Below, piece after piece: positions 7,122-11,422 of a stretch of DNA of 11,422 bases; the first letter of the stretch is position 1, and the number at the start of each line of letters is the position of its first letter. The notes below the pieces were generated by a model, which was not told where the DNA came from, made no database searches, and was given only the letters and a program-made list of their open reading frames with translations. A program made the translations under genes and the position numbers. Source of the stretch: an uncultured Collinsella sp. (lineage in GTDB: Bacteria; Actinomycetota; Coriobacteriia; Coriobacteriales; Coriobacteriaceae); assembly GCA_902496775.1 (NCBI GenBank), contig CABVCF010000069.1, positions 1 through 11,422 on the forward strand. Reading direction: 5' to 3'.

Positions 7122-7144
7122 ATTATAGCTAAGTTCAAGCTAAA
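7122..7144 (-). promoter_or_regulatory. Probable sigma-70-type promoter of the lipoprotein gene
   Basis: The -10 box is a perfect TATAAT (7122-7127, minus). Seventeen bp upstream TTAAAC matches TTGACA only in part, so activity may be modest or need an activator. The surrounding AT-rich stretch (about 7120-7160) stands out against the GC-rich neighbourhood. Confidence 0.6.
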
Positions 7145-7269
7145 GTTTAAGGTTAAGGGCGTCATTCGCATCGTGTGCACAGATTTCGCAGGTCAGGACG
7201 GACCGCACACGCTCTGATTGAGCCCGTAGCTCCCCATGGAGAGCCCCGACGCGCTCGTCTTGGGGCGCG
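7128..7269. other. Non-coding stretch upstream of the lipoprotein promoter
   Basis: Together with the leader this belongs to a gene-free stretch from 6773 to the IS. It holds the AT-rich promoter flank and an imperfect hairpin at 7243-7266 (GCCCCGACG, loop CGCT, CGTC, TT, GGGGC) without a U-tract on either strand. No gene is supported here. Confidence 0.45.
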
Positions 7270-7298
7270 TGGCCAAAAAATAGCAAATATGAGTACTG
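7270..7298 (+). repeat. Left arm of a 29-bp inverted repeat flanking the IS region
   Basis: It starts TGGCCAAAAAATAGCAAATA and ends TGAGTACTG. The reverse complement of 8972-9000 matches it at 28 of 29 positions. Weaker similarity continues inward for roughly 40 nt (AAATT, GGCAG, ATTTTTGG blocks). Confidence 0.85.
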
Positions 7299-7378
7299 TT
7301 ATCAAATTAGTGGCAGGAATTTTTGGCTCTGCAAGCTGTTTTCACGCTCTATAACGTCAGATTGATGCCAGGATATTC

Positions 7379-7386
7379 CACATTTG
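7379..7386. repeat. Target-site duplication, left copy (CACATTTG)
   Basis: The 8-bp CACATTTG lies directly outside the left IS end and is repeated identically at 8893-8900 directly outside the right end. Eight to nine bp is the usual duplication for IS256-family elements. Confidence 0.85.
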
Positions 7387-7414
7387 GGTGGCGCGCGCAG
7401 ACGTGGTGTAAGAG
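7387..7414 (+). repeat. IS256-family left terminal inverted repeat
   Basis: This is the 28-bp left end of the IS, pairing with 8865-8892 at 23 positions; the innermost 12 bp (GTGGTGTAAGAG) are identical. Confidence 0.85.
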
Positions 7415-7446
7415 CGTCCTGAGGTCCGTCGCTGCAAGTCCCGATG

Positions 7447-8781
7447 TTACTCCTTCTTGAGGCCGCGCTTCTCGACTATCTCGTCCACTATCTCCCTGGC
7501 GCGCCGCCCGAGCGCGCGGCGCCTCCCCTCTGTCGGGGCCGGCCTGTCCGCGGGCTCGGCGAAGCCCTCGGCGGCCGAGGCCTCGGAGAACACGCGCTGC
7601 TGGGACCACTGCCCCTCGGTCTCCATGAGGCTCGCGCACGTCAGGCGCAGCATCGACTCCCTCGAGGGGAAGGACTGCACGACCCTGTAGCGGCGCTTGA
7701 TCTCGCGGTTGGCGCGCTCCTGGACGTTGTTGGTGCGGAGCTTGGCCCAGTGCGCCCTGGGGAAGGCCGTGAACGCCAGCGCGGAGTCCTCGGCCTGCTC
7801 GAAGACCTCGCCGGCCCTGGCGGACACCGACGCCACCCAGGGCGCCGCCTCGGCCCACACGCAGCGCGCGAGGTCGGGGTCGTCCTGGTAGACCGCGGCG
7901 TGCACGAGGTCCCTGACGGCCGCCTTGGAGTCCTCGGGCCTGCCCGAGCAGGCGCTCTGGAGGTTGCGCTGCAGGTGCGTCACGCAGCGCTGCCAGGCGC
8001 AGCCCTGGAACAGGCGCGAGACGGCGGCCACGAGCCCGGCGTGGCTGTCGGAGACCACGAGGCGAACGCCGGCCAGCCCGCGCTCGCGCAGCCCGCCGAG
8101 GAATGCCGCCCAGGAGTCCTCGCTCTCGGTGTCGACCACGTCGCAGCCCAGGAAGTGCTTGCGCCCGTCGGCGCCCAGCCCGATCGCGGTCACGACGCCC
8201 TGCGAGACGACCGACGAGCCGACCCTGCAGCTCATGTAGGTGGCGTCGAGCCACAGGTAGCAGCACGGCGTGCCCGAAAGGTCGCGGCGGCGGAACTCCG
8301 CCACCTCGGCGTCGAGGTCGGAGCAGAGGCTCGAGACCTCCGAGCTCGACAGCGAGGATATGCCCAGCTTGGACGCCACGCGCTCGACCTTGCGGGTGGA
8401 CACGCCGCACACGTACATCTCCTGCACGATGGCGGCCACCGAGGTGTCGACGCGCGACCATCGCGCGAGCATGCCCTCGGGGTAGTAGGTGCCGTGCCTG
8501 AGCTTGGGTATCTCGAGCTCCACGTCGCCCACGGCGGTCTTGAGCGACCTGGGGCGGTAGCCGTTGCGGCTGTTCTCCCTGCCGTCGCTGCGCTCGTTGC
8601 GGCCCGCGCCGCACATCTGCTGGGCCTCGGAGTCCATCAGTGCGTTCATCACGCTGCCCAGCACCCTGCACGCGAACTCGCGCGCGTCGCCGCACTCCTG
8701 CCAAAGCCTCGCCGCCTCGAGGGCCTCGTCGCGGCCGAGGCGCAGTACACTCTCTTCTTGGGGCATCGCCTTTCCTTCCAT
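7447..8781 (-). CDS. IS256-family transposase
   Basis: This 444-residue DDE transposase of the IS256/MULE superfamily cuts and joins the element ends. The N-terminal third (1-110) is the DNA-binding part, with NSRNGYRPRSLKT near 69-82 typical of the family. The catalytic triad is visible as Asp179 (YLWLDATY), Asp245 (LVVSDSHAGL) and Glu355 (TNNVQERANREIKRR), together with the C..H motif Cys266/His269 (WQRCVTHLQRNL). The C-terminal METEGQWSQQR segment is also typical. Length is normal for the family (about 400-440), with no frameshift. The ATG at 8779-8781 has AAGG upstream; ATG at 8764-8766, behind GGAAAGG, is an alternative start five residues later. It ends 33 bp inside the left terminal repeat. 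Confidence 0.95.
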   Translation of the reverse strand: MEGKAMPQEESVLRLGRDEALEAARLWQECGDAREFACRVLGSVMNALMDSEAQQMCGAGRNERSDGRENSRNGYRPRSLKTAVGDVELEIPKLRHGTYYPEGMLARWSRVDTSVAAIVQEMYVCGVSTRKVERVASKLGISSLSSSEVSSLCSDLDAEVAEFRRRDLSGTPCCYLWLDATYMSCRVGSSVVSQGVVTAIGLGADGRKHFLGCDVVDTESEDSWAAFLGGLRERGLAGVRLVVSDSHAGLVAAVSRLFQGCAWQRCVTHLQRNLQSACSGRPEDSKAAVRDLVHAAVYQDDPDLARCVWAEAAPWVASVSARAGEVFEQAEDSALAFTAFPRAHWAKLRTNNVQERANREIKRRYRVVQSFPSRESMLRLTCASLMETEGQWSQQRVFSEASAAEGFAEPADRPAPTEGRRRALGRRAREIVDEIVEKRGLKKE

Positions 8782-8827
8782 TCGTCACCTTCATTACTCC
8801 AACGACGAATTCTAGGCGGTGTCCCCT

Positions 8828-8867
8828 CCCTTTCAAGAAAGGGCGGAGGCGGGGCATGCCCCGCCTC
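8828..8867. promoter_or_regulatory. Two hairpins in the transposase leader
   Basis: A 22-bp perfect palindrome (8846-8867, half-site GAGGCGGGGCA) and CCCTTT/AAAGGG with a 4-nt loop (8828-8843) lie between the right IS end and the transposase start. On the minus strand they precede the coding region, where they could stop transcripts entering from outside or block translation of them. That role is known for other IS families and is only inferred here. Confidence 0.55.
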
Positions 8868-8892
8868 TTACACCACATCTCTGTGCGCTACC
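8865..8892 (-). repeat. IS256-family right terminal inverted repeat
   Basis: This is the 28-bp right end of the IS; its partner is 7387-7414. Read inward from 8892 it starts GGTAGCGC. It overlaps the leader palindrome by three bases. Confidence 0.85.
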
Positions 8893-8900
8893 CACATTTG
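8893..8900. repeat. Target-site duplication, right copy (CACATTTG)
   Basis: This is the partner of 7379-7386. Removing one copy and the IS restores a continuous non-coding sequence. Confidence 0.85.
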
Positions 8901-8971
8901 TTTAATAACTTTCTAATTTACGCCATCTTCCAGTCCCAAAATCCCTGATTTTGCTGTTACTGAATTTGTAG

Positions 8972-9000
8972 CAGTACTCATATTTGCTATATTTTGGCCA
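8972..9000 (-). repeat. Right arm of the 29-bp inverted repeat flanking the IS region
   Basis: Read on the minus strand it starts TGGCCAAAATATAGCAAATA, differing from the left arm at one base. With the IS and one target copy removed, the arms enclose 159 bp, giving an element of about 217 bp, in the size range of MITEs. No target duplication is evident outside the arms. Confidence 0.85.
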
Positions 9001-9034
9001 GAGCATATATCCAACCCCCTGTTTCAGAGCATTG

Positions 9035-10147
9035 TTAGGCGGGTTTAAGCCCAAAACACGCCCGCAGCGTGTTAAATAGCGCCTCTTGTTTCTTTCTGCG
9101 AGCGTCAACACGGTTGCGATATCGCTTACTCATGCGCTGGTGGATGCGCCATGCGAGCGCTTCCATCGCTTCCATGTCACAGAGCATTTCGTTGTTGACC
9201 GTCGCGACCTCGATTCCCATAGTAATCAAGCCCGTGTTGCGCTTTTCATCATGGATACGTCCCCTCCGGGAGGAATGGCCCAGCTCACCGTTGTATTCCA
9301 GGTCAAACCGGGCTGTTTCCTGATACGCATCGCAAACTGCGTGCGACATCCCCGAGATTGTCTGCGCGCGGTCATCGAACTCAATCTTGTAGTCGGTCTT
9401 AAAGGGACCGCAGGCAAATCCGCCATAGGAAAACGGAAGCGAAAACAGAGCGAGCATGATGCACTCCATGGGCGAGCGCAGGTTTTCTGACAAGTAGGGA
9501 CACAGACGCTGCAGTTGTTTGGCCGCATTCCCCTTGCATACCGCGAGGTAATCTGCCAGACGATTGGGCGTCAGCACCGGCTCAACCTCAAAGTAGCCCA
9601 CGTCTGCTGGCTGGTCCTTGTCCTTTGCAAGCTTATTCGTAACGGGCGAGGTGTAGGGAGGCAGATACTTCCCGCGGTCACTCAGCGAAATCTTAGAGCA
9701 CAGCTCCTGAGCCAGGGCAAATGCCTGGATGCAGCCGACCTCGCGGGCGACGACAACACAAAGGGCCTCGGGAGATAGACTGTACACCCCCGGTTCCACC
9801 TCCAAAATCGAAGCGTCCGGCAGGCCTGTAGAACAAACGGACCAGCTTGCACCAGGCATGCGGCGACGCTGCTTTGCAGACCCCACCAGTAGGCACAGGT
9901 CTTCTTGAACCTCGCCACTCACGACCCCGATCCTCACCAAATCGGAAAGATAGATGTCCTCGGCCGAGGGCGACGATGCGCGCAGCACACGGCACTCTTC
10001 ATCGGGAGCGAGGTCCCTCCAACTGATGTAACCCATTTGTCGGCGCTCGGCGCGCATCATGCGCAGCGCCGAGGCGCCAGTCAGGATTACAGAGGCCGCC
10101 AGTTGCTCGCTTGTCGGCTCGATGCGTCGCGCTATCTTCACTGCCAC
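9035..10147 (-). CDS. Protein with DUF559/Vsr-like nuclease domain, possible defence or DNA-processing role
   Basis: This is a 370-residue cytosolic protein. The C-terminal part looks like a PD-(D/E)XK (restriction-endonuclease-like) fold of the DUF559/Vsr type: SPMECIMLALFSLP at 225-238 (Glu228 in the first helix), TDYKIEF at 251-257 (Asp252), FDLEYNGELGH at 281-291 (Glu284, with EY.G..H), then HDEKRNTGLITMGIEVATVN (Asp300, Arg303). Residues 1-210 are unassigned; a LTGASALRMMRA segment at 22-33 recalls the N-terminus of AbiEi-like/DUF559 proteins. Coriobacteriia carry many related proteins with a SPME...LP motif (my recollection, not checked). The GTG start at 10145-10147 follows AGGGG that overlaps the comF stop (10-bp gap), so it is coupled to comF. 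A Lys/Arg-rich end (340-353) may bind nucleic acid. Nuclease activity is not proven: the usual ExK lysine is absent. Confidence 0.78.
   Translation of the reverse strand: MAVKIARRIEPTSEQLAASVILTGASALRMMRAERRQMGYISWRDLAPDEECRVLRASSPSAEDIYLSDLVRIGVVSGEVQEDLCLLVGSAKQRRRMPGASWSVCSTGLPDASILEVEPGVYSLSPEALCVVVAREVGCIQAFALAQELCSKISLSDRGKYLPPYTSPVTNKLAKDKDQPADVGYFEVEPVLTPNRLADYLAVCKGNAAKQLQRLCPYLSENLRSPMECIMLALFSLPFSYGGFACGPFKTDYKIEFDDRAQTISGMSHAVCDAYQETARFDLEYNGELGHSSRRGRIHDEKRNTGLITMGIEVATVNNEMLCDMEAMEALAWRIHQRMSKRYRNRVDARRKKQEALFNTLRACFGLKPA
9055..9073 (-). terminator. Terminator-like hairpin at the end of the nuclease-like gene
   Basis: AACACGC/GCGTGTT with a 5-nt loop is followed on the minus strand by TT (four T in all counting the stem end). 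It lies inside the last codons, 18 bp before the stop. The U-tract is short, so this is a weak candidate. Confidence 0.3.
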
Positions 10148-10157
10148 AAAACCACCC

Positions 10158-10964
10158 CTACCAAACGCGTGCGATAGCGAGGCCATCGACGGCCGCGGCA
10201 CCGGCACGTTTGAGCTCCGCCGAGGCCGCTGCCATGGTCGCGCCCGTGGTAATGACATCATCGATGAGCAGCAGACGGCGGCCGCGCACATCCTCGACCG
10301 TCTCGTACACGCCCCGGGCATGCTCCCGGCGCTCATCGCGGCCGAGCTCTCGCTGGTCACCATGACCGTATTTGACCAGGGCGTCCAGCAACGGGACACC
10401 CGAAAGATCGCAAAACGAGCGCGCAATTGCTTCCATATGGTCGAATCCACGCCGCCGAAACGCCGCCGCAGTCGCGGGCACAAACACCACCGCGTCCGCA
10501 CCGGACAGCACACCGCCGTAGCGATCGGGGGCTGCCGCCTGGGCATGCAAGACGGTGTCGTAGAATAGCTCCGCCAGATACGGTGCCAGACGGCGCTCGC
10601 CCGCATCCTTGTACGCCTTGATGATGCGCGGCAGCGGATGTGCGTAGACGGCACACGCCAGACAGCGATCGAGCGCCTCGGCCATTGCCGAAGACGCGCC
10701 CTCGACCGAGCACTCGGTGCACAGCAAATCCCCAAACGGGGCACCACATCGGATGCAGCTATGGCACGGGTCGATGAGCGCGAGCGATGCCAGACAATCC
10801 TGGCAGATCAGCGCACCGGAGCGCTCGCAGCCGGCGCATCGCGTGGGCGACAACGCCTCGAGCGCCTCGTATGTCACGTGCTCGGCAAGCGGTAGCAATT
10901 CGTCCGCAAACGGTAGGACACCTGCGCCCTGCAAGCGAGTCAATACGTTCAGATGTCTCTTCAT
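10158..10964 (-). CDS. comF: ComF family protein (zinc finger plus phosphoribosyltransferase-like domain)
   Basis: This 268-residue ComF/GntX-family protein is needed for uptake of transforming DNA in competent bacteria and probably acts on the cytoplasmic side of the uptake machinery. Cysteine pairs at 43/46, 54/57, 67/70/73 and 82/85 form the N-terminal zinc-binding region. Residues 159-175 (FVPATAAAFRRRGFDHM) match the family's VP..RRRGFN motif, and LLLIDDVITTGATM at 231-244 is the PRPP-binding loop of type I phosphoribosyltransferases. Length is normal (200-270). The start ATG has GGGAGGG at 9 nt, inside a strong hairpin (see 10968-11003). The downstream nuclease-like gene is coupled to it. 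No ComEA/ComEC or pilus genes are in view. Confidence 0.93.
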   Translation of the reverse strand: MKRHLNVLTRLQGAGVLPFADELLPLAEHVTYEALEALSPTRCAGCERSGALICQDCLASLALIDPCHSCIRCGAPFGDLLCTECSVEGASSAMAEALDRCLACAVYAHPLPRIIKAYKDAGERRLAPYLAELFYDTVLHAQAAAPDRYGGVLSGADAVVFVPATAAAFRRRGFDHMEAIARSFCDLSGVPLLDALVKYGHGDQRELGRDERREHARGVYETVEDVRGRRLLLIDDVITTGATMAAASAELKRAGAAAVDGLAIARVW

Positions 10965-10967
10965 GAC

Positions 10968-11003
10968 ACAACCCTCCCTACGCGAAGGCGAAGGGAGGGT
11001 TGT
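10968..11003 (-). promoter_or_regulatory. Strong hairpin covering the comF ribosome binding site
   Basis: A perfect 12-bp inverted repeat (ACAACCCTCCCT / AGGGAGGGTTGT) is extended by CGC/GCG around a GAAG loop. On the minus strand its 3' arm contains the comF Shine-Dalgarno sequence GGGAGGG, and the stem ends 3 nt before the ATG. There is no U-tract on either side, so it is better read as a translation-controlling structure than as a terminator, although it may also limit read-through from the upstream gene. Confidence 0.65.
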
Positions 11004-11065
11004 CGGTGTAGAGCCATGATACCCAGAGGTGCTGGGGTCAGACAGGTTGCATCCGTTTACGGGCG

Positions 11066-11422
11066 CTATTCGCCGGTAGGCGGTTGCGGTGCGGACGAGG
11101 TGCGGGTCGAGCCTTCGCCGCCGTCCTGGCGCGGCTTGCGGGAGCGACGGCGACGGCGACGCTTTTGACCCTGGTCGGTCGAGCCCTCGCCACCGCGATT
11201 CTCACGCGGTTCGCACTCGTCGCGAGCGCCGCCGTGCGAAGCCTTGGCGGCAGCTCCTCCGCCATCGCCGGGGCGACGGCGCGTGACCTTGACTTCGCCA
11301 TCCGAAACCTGATCGGCCACAGAAGGAATCGAGGGTTTCTGCTGCGCGCCCGAGGAATGGCGACGACGCGGACGTGACGCGCGCTCCTCCTCGCCACGCG
11401 GCTTGCCAGCCTTGTCGGCAGG
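11066..11422 (-). CDS. C-terminal tail of an unidentified basic protein (cut by window edge)
   Basis: The last 118 residues of a gene entering from the right are visible and the frame is open to the window edge. The sequence is low in complexity and rich in Arg, Gly, Glu, Ser and Pro, with an RRRRRR run followed by SRKPRQDG and a repeated GGEGST. Such tails occur on DEAD-box RNA helicases, RNase E/G-type proteins and other RNA-binding enzymes of actinobacteria; the enzyme domain lies outside the window, so no name is given. A DEAD-box helicase is my first guess. It ends 101 bp before comF. Confidence 0.65.
   Translation of the reverse strand, partial: PADKAGKPRGEEERASRPRRRHSSGAQQKPSIPSVADQVSDGEVKVTRRRPGDGGGAAAKASHGGARDECEPRENRGGEGSTDQGQKRRRRRRSRKPRQDGGEGSTRTSSAPQPPTGE

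Larger units (their letters stand above)
7387..8892 (-). mobile_element. Complete IS256-family insertion sequence, 1506 bp
   Basis: The element is bounded by 28-bp imperfect terminal inverted repeats: left 7387-7414 begins GGTGGCGCGCGCAGACGTGG, right (reverse complement of 8865-8892) begins GGTAGCGCACAGAGATGTGG, and both end GTGTAAGAG. They match at 23 of 28 positions. It is flanked by the 8-bp direct repeat CACATTTG. One intact transposase gene fills most of it, so the copy looks recent and possibly active. Codon use is even more GC-rich than the neighbours. It lies in non-coding repeat DNA and breaks no recognisable gene. Confidence 0.92.

Noticed and set aside
7243..7266. Hairpin GCCCCGACG...CGTC..GGGGC as a terminator
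   Set aside because: No U-tract on either strand and no gene ending next to it.
7349..8878. 509-codon minus-strand open frame over the IS
   Set aside because: It is out of frame with the intact transposase, Arg/Gly rich, and crosses the IS end.
8902..9111. 69-codon minus-strand open frame next to the IS
   Set aside because: It overlaps the end of the nuclease-like gene and reads through the inverted-repeat arm; composition is not protein-like.
9035..10747. 570-residue version of the nuclease-like protein
   Set aside because: The extra 200 residues read comF in another frame. The GTG at 10147, with a good ribosome binding site just after the comF stop, is far more likely.
1..11422. CRISPR arrays, tRNA and rRNA genes
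   Set aside because: No regularly spaced direct repeats, cloverleaf-like sequences or conserved rRNA segments were seen on either strand by eye.

Overview
The window looks like the chromosome of a Coriobacteriia gut actinobacterium, most probably Collinsella or a close relative. This is an inference from high GC, the protein style, the comF/hpf context and the Coriobacteriia-type nuclease-like family; no marker gene here proves it. Every gene I accept is on the minus strand, so transcription runs from right to left. Long plus-strand open frames are antisense shadows of GC-rich genes.

Right part (11422 to 9035). A truncated gene with a very basic, arginine-rich C-terminal tail enters from the right edge. 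Then come comF (zinc-finger phosphoribosyltransferase-like protein), whose ribosome binding site lies in a strong hairpin, and a tightly coupled gene for a 370-residue protein whose C-terminal half resembles a DUF559/Vsr-like PD-(D/E)XK nuclease.

Mobile region (about 9000 to 7270). A complete IS256-family insertion sequence (7387-8892, 28-bp imperfect terminal repeats, 8-bp target duplication CACATTTG) sits in a non-coding element of about 217 bp bounded by 29-bp inverted repeats that match at 28 positions. This appears to be an IS nested in an older MITE-like or repeat-pair structure.

Middle part (7127 to 4863). A perfect TATAAT box precedes a structured leader of about 340 nt and then a solute-binding lipoprotein with an acidic Ser-rich tail, ended by a strong terminator. 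Next is hpf (long-form ribosome hibernation factor) with its own terminator. That terminator lies only 18 nt before a DegV-family fatty-acid-binding protein.

Left part (3731 to 484). Four genes with gaps of 5-15 bp form an apparent operon: a 3-hydroxyisobutyrate dehydrogenase-like oxidoreductase with an unusual His/Cys-rich tail, a small two-helix membrane protein, a HEAT-repeat protein and an NAD-type isocitrate dehydrogenase. A hairpin follows, then the start of an acidic single-pass membrane protein that runs off the left edge.

The comF...hpf order resembles a common bacterial neighbourhood, so the nuclease-like gene, the repeat/IS and the lipoprotein look like accessory DNA between two housekeeping genes. 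I saw no CRISPR array, tRNA or rRNA gene, and no convincing multi-gene new system. The best leads are the nuclease-like protein, the nested repeat, the metal-binding-like tail and the RNA structures in front of comF and the lipoprotein.
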